A model generated the notes under the pieces. It ran no database searches and was not told where the DNA came from. It worked only from the letters and a program-made list of their open reading frames with translations. From Pseudoalteromonas sp. R3 (GTDB taxonomy: Bacteria > Pseudomonadota > Gammaproteobacteria > Enterobacterales > Alteromonadaceae), in the NCBI RefSeq assembly GCF_004014715.1, contig NZ_CP034835.1, positions 4,402,001 to 4,466,000 of the forward strand: a stretch of DNA of 64,000 nt, read 5' to 3'. The position numbers and the translations under genes were made by a program. Of the stretch, positions 29,164 through 37,572 are shown piece after piece. Each line of letters begins with the position of its first letter. Position 1 is the first letter of the stretch.

Positions 29164-30426
29164 ATGAGCATGGATAAAAAAATTACTACTTCACGCACCA
29201 CTAAACTAAAGAAGTCATTAATCTGGGCGGGTCTGTGTGGCAGTTTACTGTCAATTAGCTACGCCTATCAGGACAGCCGCTCACAGGGGCAGACACAGAC
29301 CATAGATCAAAGCACCCTGGTTCACTCAAAAGTGATCCGAGGCACCTTTACCGAGCAGATCAGACTCAGAGCCAGTATTGCCCCTAAACGCGCCATTTTG
29401 CTTGATACCCTCTCGGGTGGCCGCGTTGAGGAAAAACATGTGGAACCCGGCGATTTCGTCACCAAAGGCCAACCTCTGGTGCGCCTGTCTAACATGTCGT
29501 TGCAACTCGATGTGATCAGCAGAGAAGCCCAGGTCACTGAGCAGCTTAACTTTTTACGTAATACTCAGATGACGATGGAGAACAACAAGCTGAACCTGCG
29601 TCGCGACCTGTTAGAAATTGAACATCAAATCCAGCACCTGAAGCGTAAACTGGACCAAGCGCTGGCACTCCAAACACACCGCGCAATCACCAAAGATCAA
29701 ATTGCCACGCTGGAACAAGACCTGACCTACTATGAGCAGCGCAGGGAGCTCACCTTGCAACGTCAAAAAGCGGAAAATGAGATCCGTAATATCCAGATTG
29801 AACAGCTTGAAGACAGTGCTCAAATGCTGCAGAAAAATCTGGCTTTTGCGCGTAAAAATCTCGAAGACCTGCTCGTTCGTGCTCCGGCTGATGGCTATGT
29901 GAGTGAACTGGCAGCGGAGATTGGCGAATCTAAAGCACGAGGTGATCGCCTGGGTCAAATTGATATTCCCGATATGTACAAGCTGGTTGCGGAAGTTGAC
30001 GAGTACTATCTCAACCAGGTCGCCGTCGATATGCATGCCATTGCTTTGTTTGATGGTCAGCCTGTTGCACTGACTGTGACCAAGATAGACAGCCGGGTAA
30101 AAGACGCCAAGTTTCAGGTCGAACTCGATCTTCCAACAGAGCTGACTCAGCTCAAGCGCGGCCAGAGCGTTGATCTGGAGTTGCATTTAGGGGATGCGCA
30201 AGCCAGCACTTTGATGTTGCGTCGTGGCGCCTTCTTCTCTTCAAGCGGCGGAAACTGGGTCTTTGTGCTTGATAAAGAAAGCAAGAAAGCGGTCAGGAAA
30301 TCGATCCGCCTGGGTAAAAAGAATAATGACTATTTCGAAGTATTAAGTGGCCTGAACGCAGGTGATGTCGTCATCACGTCAAGCTACAACGCGTTCAATA
30401 ACGCCGACACTTTAATGCTGAACTAA
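29164..30426 (+). CDS. MacA/HlyD-like periplasmic adaptor
   Basis: The 420-aa protein has an N-terminal signal anchor (SLIWAGLCGSLLSISYAYQ). It then has a split lipoyl domain (GGRVEEKHVEPGDFVTKGQP and LLVRAPADGYVSELAAEIGE), a coiled-coil hairpin rich in Leu/Gln (residues ~120-240) and a membrane-proximal beta domain ending LNAGDVVITSSYNAFNNADT. GGGGAAAG lies upstream of the ATG. With the ATPase and FtsX permease that follow, it forms a MacAB-type export or immunity pump. Confidence 0.88.
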   Translation: MSMDKKITTSRTTKLKKSLIWAGLCGSLLSISYAYQDSRSQGQTQTIDQSTLVHSKVIRGTFTEQIRLRASIAPKRAILLDTLSGGRVEEKHVEPGDFVTKGQPLVRLSNMSLQLDVISREAQVTEQLNFLRNTQMTMENNKLNLRRDLLEIEHQIQHLKRKLDQALALQTHRAITKDQIATLEQDLTYYEQRRELTLQRQKAENEIRNIQIEQLEDSAQMLQKNLAFARKNLEDLLVRAPADGYVSELAAEIGESKARGDRLGQIDIPDMYKLVAEVDEYYLNQVAVDMHAIALFDGQPVALTVTKIDSRVKDAKFQVELDLPTELTQLKRGQSVDLELHLGDAQASTLMLRRGAFFSSSGGNWVFVLDKESKKAVRKSIRLGKKNNDYFEVLSGLNAGDVVITSSYNAFNNADTLMLN

Positions 30427-30450
30427 TACCTCAACAAACCGAGAACAATC

Positions 30451-31161
30451 ATGATAAAACTACAACAAATTAACCGGGTATTTCGCACCTCAGAGGTCGA
30501 AACCACGGCGCTACACAACATCGACCTGCATGTTGAGCAAGGAGATTTTCTTGCCATCATGGGACCATCAGGTTGTGGAAAATCAACCTTACTTTCCATC
30601 TTGGGCATGTTAGACAGCCCCACCAGCGGCACCTATCTATTTGCAAATCAAGCCATTGAACGCTACAGCGAACAACAGCTGGCAGAGCTAAGAAAGCGTC
30701 AGCTGGGCTTTATATTCCAAAGCTTTAATTTAATTGATGACCTGACCGTGGCGCAAAATGTTGAACTGCCTTTGATCTATCAAAAGGTGGCCAAAAAGCA
30801 GCGCCAGGAACAAGTACAGGCCATGCTGACTCGGGTCAATCTGGCCCATCGTGCCGGCCACCTTCCGCAACAATTGTCTGGTGGTCAGCAGCAACGTGTC
30901 GCCATCGCACGCGCCTTAGTGTGCAACCCAAGCCTGATCCTGGCCGATGAACCAACAGGTAACCTCGATTCACAAAATGGTGAAGAAGTGATGCAGCTTT
31001 TGCAGCAGCTCAATCGAGACGGCACCACCATAGTGATGGTGACACACTCGGAGCAAGATGCCTTGTACGGCAACAAGACTGTGCGGCTACTGGATGGTGA
31101 AATAATCTCGCATGAGCGCCCGGCTGCTCGGCAAAGCGTGCCGGAGGCGGTGTATGCTTGA
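30451..31161 (+). CDS. MacB/LolD-type ABC transporter ATPase
   Basis: The 236-aa ATPase has Walker [10 protein letters not shown], signature [10 protein letters not shown], Walker [14 protein letters not shown] and H-loop VTHSE. The GNLDS extension is typical of the MacB/LolD/FtsE group. It is 24 bases after the adaptor gene, and its stop codon overlaps the start of the permease gene. Confidence 0.93.
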   Translation: MIKLQQINRVFRTSEVETTALHNIDLHVEQGDFLAIMGPSGCGKSTLLSILGMLDSPTSGTYLFANQAIERYSEQQLAELRKRQLGFIFQSFNLIDDLTVAQNVELPLIYQKVAKKQRQEQVQAMLTRVNLAHRAGHLPQQLSGGQQQRVAIARALVCNPSLILADEPTGNLDSQNGEEVMQLLQQLNRDGTTIVMVTHSEQDALYGNKTVRLLDGEIISHERPAARQSVPEAVYA

Positions 31162-33580
31162 ACTCTATCTGATGGGCGCACTAAGGGCCTTCTTGAGACA
31201 GAAGTTCCACCTTTTGCTCAACGTCACCGGGCTGGCCATCGGTCTGGGTGCGGCGTTATTAATCGCTCTCTATAGCCAATTTGAACTCAGCTATGATGAC
31301 CACCAGCCTAATGCCAGTCACACTTTCAGGCTTGAACAAAGCTGGCCCTCTATGGGTCTTGATGCACCTGTATCCAGCCCGCTTATGGCAGCTGAGTTTA
31401 CCAAACTCAATGACATAGAAGCCGCATTCTACCTGCTCAATCTGAGTCAGCGTCATGGCAGTGATATCCAGATCCGCGGACAACAACAGAAATTAGATAA
31501 GGTGTTCGCAGCCACAGATAACCTTCCTCAGTTTATCTCCTTGGATATACTACATGGCAAGCTTGCACCAGCGCTAACACAACCGGCCAAGCTCGCCCTG
31601 TCACGGACCCAAGCGATCCGTCTGTTTGGCCAGAGCGACGTGGTTGGTCAGACACTCGTGCAAAGTGATATTACCTGGAGTGTGGTTGCTGTCTTTGCTG
31701 ACCTGCCAGACAACACCCACTTTGATTTTAATGGCCTTGCCGCCATGACCCCCTCACAGGCCGGGCAGCCTGCATTGCAAAGCAATGATGCCTATGTCTA
31801 TCTGCGTACCCGGTTCGATGACTCTGCACAGCTGCCGCGTACACAACTCGAACAAGTGCTCACAGAGCAATACAACGAAATGGTTTATAACGGTAAAAAC
31901 ATGGTTCGGGTGACACTGCTGCCACTGCTGGATATCCACCTGTATGGCCATTCCCGGTTTGAATTCAAAGCCAATGGCTCTGCCGATAATGTTCATATCA
32001 GCATTGGCCTGAGTATCTTATTGATCCTGGTTGCCAGCTTTAACTTTATTAATATGAGCACCGCGAAGGCGGCGCAGCGTGCTAAAGAAGTGGGCGTCAA
32101 AAAAGCCCTGGGCGCTTCGCGTTTTCAGCTGATGCTGCAATTCTTACTGGAATCGGTGCTGATCACCTTGATCGCCGGTTTACTGGCCCTGGTATTCGTC
32201 GAGCTCGCACTGCCCTGGTTTAATCAGCTGGTTGATAAATCGTTGGCACTGACGTTTACCCTTCCCTTTATCGCGCTGTTTAGTGCAACCATAGTAACGG
32301 TGGGTGTCATTGCGGGTTTATATCCGGCCCTGTTTATCGCTTCGTTTGACGCAAAACGCGTGCTCAGTGGTGACCTGCAACGTGGCGCCACTGCCATCTG
32401 GGTGCGTAAGTCTTTACTGGTTGCTCAGGCTGCATTATCTATTACCCTGATCATCGCAACCTATGTGCTTTATCATCAACTGGTCTTTCTCACCACACTC
32501 GACACCGGCTATGCCAAAGAAAATCGCCTGGAGATCCGCGGCCTGAATGCCACCGAAGTATTTAGCAGTCGCTCTGCGTTGACGGATGCTCTGCAACGCC
32601 TGGACGGTGTCACCAGTGTTGGCGTCAGTGACACCGCGTTGACCAGCAGCACCAATACCTCGGCGCGATTAATCTGGCCAGGTGCCGATCCCGCTAATAT
32701 GCCGATCCCTTTTATTGGCACCGGCTACCAGACTGTCGAGAACCAGGGCCTCACCTTGCTACATGGTCGGGACTTCAGTCGCCAGTTTAGTAGTGACTGG
32801 TATCAGCAAGGCGATGAAGCACAGCCCAGTGCCAGTATCATTATCAGTCGCGATATTGCCATGCAGGCCAATCAGGTCGACATGGATAGCATCATAGGCC
32901 AGACCTGGCGCGTGGTGATAGGCAATAAAGAGAGTCAGAGTATCCGTGCAAAAGTCGTTGGGATTGTGGACGACATTAAAATTGGCTCCTCTCGCGATGC
33001 ATCGTCTGCACTGTTCTTTATTTGTGGCTACAGCCGGATGTCGCAGGCCAACCTTGTGCTGGCGCATAACCGAACCGACCTGGCACCATTGCGTCAGGAA
33101 GTTCAGCAGGTACTGCAAAAGCATCTCGGTGTTGTTGGTGCAGATGTTGAGTCAATCTCCAAGCGCTATCAGCTGCTTTATCAGGGAGATCAGCAAGCAT
33201 CTAAGGTGATCTTCACCTTCACCGCCCTGGCCATATTCCTGACCGTCATTGGCATTTTTGGTTTATCTTCTTTCAGCGCCCAGCGTCGCAGTAAAGAGGT
33301 GGCCATCCGCAAAGTATTAGGCGCCACGCGTCCTCAGCTGATTAACTTATTGGCTATGGAATATATTAAGTTGGTGCTAGGCAGTGCGCTCATCGCGTTT
33401 CCTGTGGCCTATTGGCTGGTCAGTGACTGGCTCACAAACTTTAACGAACGTGTTGCACATCCCTATGCCATTTACCTGGTCGCAGCCGCCCTGGTCGGCA
33501 CCATCACCTGGCTGACCGTTGCTACACAGGTCTTTAAAACGGCCAGTACCAAACCATCTGCAGCGCTGCGATACGAATAA
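31154..33580 (+). CDS. FtsX/MacB-type permease
   Basis: Start set at [20 protein letters not shown] (31154), which has GGAGG 7-8 bases upstream and overlaps the ATPase stop; the longer frame runs into the ATPase gene. About 808 aa. Two FtsX permease halves are visible: TM1 near residue 20, the block [20 protein letters not shown] with KALGAS, and the C-terminal repeat [20 protein letters not shown]. Large periplasmic MacB_PCD-like domains lie between. Substrate unknown; as part of a lanthipeptide locus it may give self-protection. Confidence 0.88.
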   Translation: MLELYLMGALRAFLRQKFHLLLNVTGLAIGLGAALLIALYSQFELSYDDHQPNASHTFRLEQSWPSMGLDAPVSSPLMAAEFTKLNDIEAAFYLLNLSQRHGSDIQIRGQQQKLDKVFAATDNLPQFISLDILHGKLAPALTQPAKLALSRTQAIRLFGQSDVVGQTLVQSDITWSVVAVFADLPDNTHFDFNGLAAMTPSQAGQPALQSNDAYVYLRTRFDDSAQLPRTQLEQVLTEQYNEMVYNGKNMVRVTLLPLLDIHLYGHSRFEFKANGSADNVHISIGLSILLILVASFNFINMSTAKAAQRAKEVGVKKALGASRFQLMLQFLLESVLITLIAGLLALVFVELALPWFNQLVDKSLALTFTLPFIALFSATIVTVGVIAGLYPALFIASFDAKRVLSGDLQRGATAIWVRKSLLVAQAALSITLIIATYVLYHQLVFLTTLDTGYAKENRLEIRGLNATEVFSSRSALTDALQRLDGVTSVGVSDTALTSSTNTSARLIWPGADPANMPIPFIGTGYQTVENQGLTLLHGRDFSRQFSSDWYQQGDEAQPSASIIISRDIAMQANQVDMDSIIGQTWRVVIGNKESQSIRAKVVGIVDDIKIGSSRDASSALFFICGYSRMSQANLVLAHNRTDLAPLRQEVQQVLQKHLGVVGADVESISKRYQLLYQGDQQASKVIFTFTALAIFLTVIGIFGLSSFSAQRRSKEVAIRKVLGATRPQLINLLAMEYIKLVLGSALIAFPVAYWLVSDWLTNFNERVAHPYAIYLVAAALVGTITWLTVATQVFKTASTKPSAALRYE

Positions 33581-34406
33581 AGCGCTCAGTCAACCAAATC
33601 ATGATTGTAAAGGGGTTCACAGCAATGTGGCCCCTTTTTTCTTTTCCAGTCAGTACCTTATACCAACCACTCAATGAAGTAACTTCATTCTGGCTCACAT
33701 CGCTTATGCGCGAAACTGCCGCTGAGACACTGACATTTCTACCTGCGATGGATACATTGCGTGAATTTCTGCCTAAGGCTGAGGTGTTGAGTAAGGGGGG
33801 TTTACCCGTAAGGCCGGACTAACTCCTTAAACTGATTAATACCAACTTGCTTAATTAAGCGTCCGATTTTATTGAATCACAACACTATGCTGTGCCGGGG
33901 TATCAAGCGCTGCCAACGCCTGCCAGGTTTATGCCTGCTTCACTTAAGACGACAACTGTCGAAACACATGTCTTTCTGGCCGGGCCGCCCAGTCTGTAAG
34001 TGATGATTTGCTTATCTGTTACTATTGACCAGCCACGGGGCTTTGGTCTGGCACATCACTCAAGCACCATGTACATGCGAAAGTACACCAAACCTTACCG
34101 ATGCCGCAAAGCTCTATATCAGTACAGAGTTGGGTATCGTTAGTATGATACTGCCGGGGTTATGTACCACAGCTAAGAATAGATGTGCAGATAAAATAGA
34201 TCTGGCTTGAACGTCAAGTGTTCACAGGTAAGGGCTGGGCGGTAAGAGGTGAGCAGTAAGCTCTGCGTGTGTGGAGTGAAGCTCCAGGCTTGCTCATTGC
34301 CTGACCACTAACGACAACACGGCTCCTCAGTATATTTGCCAGTGGGTCAGAGCACCACGCCCGTACGATAATGCGCTAACACAGCACATCGCACGGCAGT
34401 GCGTGA
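33581..34406. other. 826-base gap after the permease gene
   Basis: Apart from the terminator at 33609-33640 and a 17-bp palindrome at 33673-33689 (AATGAAGT-A-ACTTCATT), no gene is convincing here. Open frames in this stretch have no ribosome sites and no family features. Confidence 0.5.
33609..33640 (+). terminator. Terminator after the MacAB-like operon
   Basis: Stem AAGGGG / CCCCTT with an inner CACA/TGTG pairing, followed by six T, 28 bases after the permease stop. Confidence 0.85.
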
Positions 34407-34526
34407 TTACAGGTCAAACAAGTCACGTTTAGTGTCTGTGGGGAGCAGGCTGCCCGATTGGGATTCTGACGGTCCTACACCCCAAATAATTTCTTTGCTT
34501 AATTTTTTATTGCCGAACCCGAACAT
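34407..34526 (-). CDS. 39-aa peptide downstream of LuxR regulator
   Basis: The ORF has an excellent ribosome site (TGGAGGTAACC-ATG). The N terminus is MFGFGNKKLSKEIIWGVG, followed by a Ser/Asp-rich tail (PSESQSGSLLPTDTKRDLFD). It begins 66 bases after the LuxR-type gene on the same strand. The lysine-rich start and GVG followed by a polar tail resemble the leader and junction of the GG peptides, but there is no true GG or GA. It may be a signal or RiPP precursor; function unknown. Confidence 0.55.
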   Translation of the reverse strand: MFGFGNKKLSKEIIWGVGPSESQSGSLLPTDTKRDLFDL

Positions 34527-34591
34527 GGTTACCTCCATAGTCTGTATCGAATGCAGTACTTGGCATACAGCCGTAAAACTTACTCAAAAAG

Positions 34592-35278
34592 CTAGATTAA
34601 GTTATTGATAATACATTTAACAATTGCTTGTTGGCGGTTTGCACTTTGAGTTTTCTCTATACAGTTCGTGAGATGGAAATTCACTGTACGCTCGGTGATA
34701 CCCAGGATCTGGCTAATCTCCCAGGAAGTTTTGCCTTCTGAAGCCCACAACAGGCAGTCTCGCTCCCGCTTAGTGATTGAAAGTCTGACGGTTCTGCAGC
34801 GCAAGGCCGCATTGAGTAAATAAGGAGACAAAAGCGTCCAATACCAATCAATGGATTCAATGCTGCTTTGCTTCGCAACGTCTTCAGGAATATTAAACAC
34901 CAGTCCTCCCACAATCCCCGACACGCCGCGCAAGGGCAATGCATACAGGTGATCAAGCTCATCTGCATGGGCCAGTAAATTCGACATGGCGGCAATCCGT
35001 ATACCCGACTTAAAGTGGCTGTACATCTGAGGTGTGTCCAGGTGACTCTCTAATGCACTGTGATAATGACCGTATAAGTTCATATCGTATACAGTGGTAG
35101 ACATAGGCATGAAATCAGCAAAAGCCAGACACTCATACCCTGACTGTGAGGCTATTTCCTGCAATACACCAGAAAGCTGTTCACCTTGTTCTATCGTCTC
35201 AAACTGCTCAATGGACGACTTCAGTACATGGTTACTGGCAAACAGATCATGCGCATAATGTTCGAGTTGTGCTTTCAT
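34592..35278 (-). CDS. LuxR-family regulator (possible autoinducer-binding solo)
   Basis: Start at MKAQLEHYAHDLFASNHVLK (35278) with AAGGAG 6 bases upstream. About 228 aa: an N-terminal ~150-residue ligand-like domain (YECLAFADFMPM, LYALPLRGVSGIVGGLVFNI) and a C-terminal LuxR HTH (LSITKRERDCLLWASEGKTS, WEISQILGITERTVNFHLTN). No luxI-type gene is in the window, so it is an orphan. Most classical acyl-homoserine-lactone pocket residues are not obvious. A 39-aa peptide gene follows. Confidence 0.88.
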   Translation of the reverse strand: MKAQLEHYAHDLFASNHVLKSSIEQFETIEQGEQLSGVLQEIASQSGYECLAFADFMPMSTTVYDMNLYGHYHSALESHLDTPQMYSHFKSGIRIAAMSNLLAHADELDHLYALPLRGVSGIVGGLVFNIPEDVAKQSSIESIDWYWTLLSPYLLNAALRCRTVRLSITKRERDCLLWASEGKTSWEISQILGITERTVNFHLTNCIEKTQSANRQQAIVKCIINNLI

Positions 35279-36081
35279 TGTCGGCTCCTTACGGATCAAG
35301 TTATGTCTAGTTGGTGTTGTCAAATCAAACTAGCCCTATACTGCGCTACTTAAGCACCTTGGTCAAAATCACAAAAATACAAACATTAACTTAAAATACA
35401 GCAGCTTGCAGGTTTTTATTATGGATAAAACGAACTCTGTATGTATTGATAAGAGTCTATATTGAACGCGCTTCTGTTCCATATTTTTCAGCCATTTCGT
35501 ACTCCTCAGATACCTCGTCTGAATGAACCAAGGCACAGAGTTGGAAACACGATAACGCCCCAGCGACGCTGACAGAGATCTATGAATGCAAGTTCGGACT
35601 TTGACTACCATATAAACAATATGTGCAGCGACCAGTCTAGTTAGAACACATCCTGATAAGTCTGCTTGAACAGACAGCGAGTTCTGGGTTCGCATTATCT
35701 GGCTGCACATTTTTCCGTCCTCATTACCACATGAACGCGCGACGCCAACGACGTGTAACCAGAATGCAGCTTAAAGCGTCATCGCCACCACATTTACAGA
35801 GACAAAATCCACCACCTTCCAACACTGTCACTAACAAACTGCAGTTTGGGCAAAGATAAACAGTATTGAAGTCCTTTTGATGCCTTATTCGTGGTAGGGA
35901 CTGTGAAGTCTGTATCTGGTGTATGTGCTTTGCACCCGAAGCAAGGAATACGGCTATAGCATTAGACAGAGAAAGGTGTGTCTGTTTGTGTTAAGAGGAG
36001 AAAGGACAGGTGCTCGCAGAAACAGCAAGTGATTCAGGCCAGAACGGCAAAACAATAACAAAGCGCGCGATGCGGAGCAAT
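35279..36081. other. 800-base gap upstream of LuxR gene
   Basis: Contains the LuxR promoter region. A 113-codon minus frame (35369-35710) lacks a ribosome site and protein-like composition. No RNA gene or repeat seen. Confidence 0.5.
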
Positions 36082-36660
36082 TCAGTCAACAGCGTGTGCG
36101 TCAGACGCCAATTTAATACTGTCAGCCAAACAAGTATGTCGGTCTTTGTATAAGGAGAGTTGTGGCTTATGGCTAATTGACTTTAACGCTGCATAGTCAC
36201 CGGCTTGTACATGCGTTGAAACCAGCAGGCTGCTTTGTGTTACTTCATCAACGCGCATAGGCCATGCTTTGGCTTGATCACATAACCAGACAGTCTGTTG
36301 CTGATGGACCTCCTGTGCAGAGATCTGTCCGGCTAGTTCATGTTTAGCCAGTATCCGTGCCGAACGAATTATGAATAGCATCTCACCAGCGGTTACTTGA
36401 TATCCGGGAGATAATTTATCGCTAACATAATCAAGATAACCATCCGATTTAGATACCAGCGTATGGCTTTCACCGCCGTGCTCTGGTTGGATAGTCAGCA
36501 GTACCGAACCCTTATCGACCCAGGTGCCATTTGTCACTCGTGGTGCGGCCAAAACGGTCACAGAGTCTCTGGAGTAATAAAACTCACTACTGGGCTCTTG
36601 TAGTGTTAACTGTCCTGCAAGCGCAACTGCGGCCAGCATGGGAAAAGTCATATTCAGCAA
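36082..36660 (-). CDS. Small secreted barrel-sandwich (HlyD-like half) protein 1
   Basis: About 192 aa. The start is probably TTG (36660), with AAGGA 9 bases upstream; an ATG lies 9 bases inside. A signal-like N terminus (FPMLAAVALAGQLTLQ) precedes a lipoyl-type hairpin (VDKGSVLLTIQPEHG and LVSKSDGYLDYVSDKLSPGY). The motif VWLCDQAKAWPMRV matches ILWLCDSGRAFKVKV in the protein at 54351-54893, so the two are paralogs. There is no coiled coil or membrane-fusion tail, so it is not a full HlyD. It follows a GG-peptide gene and a winged-helix regulator. Role unknown. Confidence 0.65.
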   Translation of the reverse strand: MLNMTFPMLAAVALAGQLTLQEPSSEFYYSRDSVTVLAAPRVTNGTWVDKGSVLLTIQPEHGGESHTLVSKSDGYLDYVSDKLSPGYQVTAGEMLFIIRSARILAKHELAGQISAQEVHQQQTVWLCDQAKAWPMRVDEVTQSSLLVSTHVQAGDYAALKSISHKPQLSLYKDRHTCLADSIKLASDAHAVD

Positions 36661-36777
36661 TGTTTTTTTCCTTGTATTCAGGCATCACAACATCAGAGTA
36701 TTGCGACTATGGCGACGATTTACGACTAAGTACGCAGCAACGCCGGTTCGCTCAACGTGATGCAAAAAATTTGCGTA

Positions 36778-36915
36778 TTAAGCATCCAGCTTTGGATCGA
36801 CTGACCCGGTAAAAGTTTCTGTATTAGTGCCACCTGCAATTACGCGTGTCTCTTTACCGCCCAAGATCTCTTTTTTTGACAGTGTTTTTAGCTTTTTTGT
36901 TTTTAATGTAATCAT
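36778..36915 (-). CDS. GG-leader peptide between regulator and barrel-sandwich protein
   Basis: A 45-aa ORF with a Lys-rich leader starting MITLKTKKLKTLSKKEILGG, then KETRVIAGG; predicted cleavage after the second GG (residues 28-29). The released core is TNTETFTGSVDPKLDA, rich in Thr and acidic residues, without Cys. Leader and position match the VAGA peptides beside the paralogous module at 54-58 kb. Confidence 0.7.
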   Translation of the reverse strand: MITLKTKKLKTLSKKEILGGKETRVIAGGTNTETFTGSVDPKLDA

Positions 36916-37572
36916 CCTGACGCTCCTGCTGCTTGGGTTAGTTGTGCGATTGAAACTGTGTTGTTTCGTTACTAACTACCTTAGCCAAGCCATCATAAAT
37001 TCGGTAATTATTAAATCTTATCTTACCTCCAATCAAAGCCAGTAAGCACATGTTATCTATACGAATAATTACGTGTAAGAATTGCTGCGATTGCCGAATA
37101 ATTTCATTTTGGACAAAAAACAAGAAAACCTGTGTATTCCAAAAGTTTCACAGCACGATTAGCTTAACAAAGCAGGCAAAAATTCAGGCCACTGTAAAGA
37201 TATTACTGGCCATATAAATGACGGGTTTGTTGTACCAAGACGTTTTACCGGGTAAAGCCACCGCGTACACCCTAAAGGCGAAGGAAAGTTCAATCTGCAT
37301 CATGGTCACCGCAGTGAACAGCTGTTTCATACTTATGTTGCGTGTTCTCATGTTAGGCATTGAGAGGTAGCTTGGGCGCGCAGCTGGCATCGCCCAAGTG
37401 AATGCAGGCATAACAGACATTTGTACAAGCCAAGCTTGTATCAAAGTGCAATCCATTCTTACTTCGGGAGAGAAGAATGGGAATGGCGGGCAAAGTGTAC
37501 CGGCTTACTGTCCAGTAAACCCTTCTTAAATCGCTTTGTTGTACTTAATTTACGACTAACTGAGGGCAGCTA
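36916..37572. other. 657-base gap between peptide and regulator genes
   Basis: AT-rich in its first half. No ORF with a ribosome site or GG motif was found. The 90-codon minus frame at 37184-37456 looks non-coding. It presumably holds the promoter of the 36778-36915 peptide gene. Confidence 0.5.

Noticed and set aside
35369..35710. 113-codon minus-strand ORF upstream of luxR
   Set aside because: No ribosome site, odd composition and no similarity to any known family; it lies in the promoter side of luxR.
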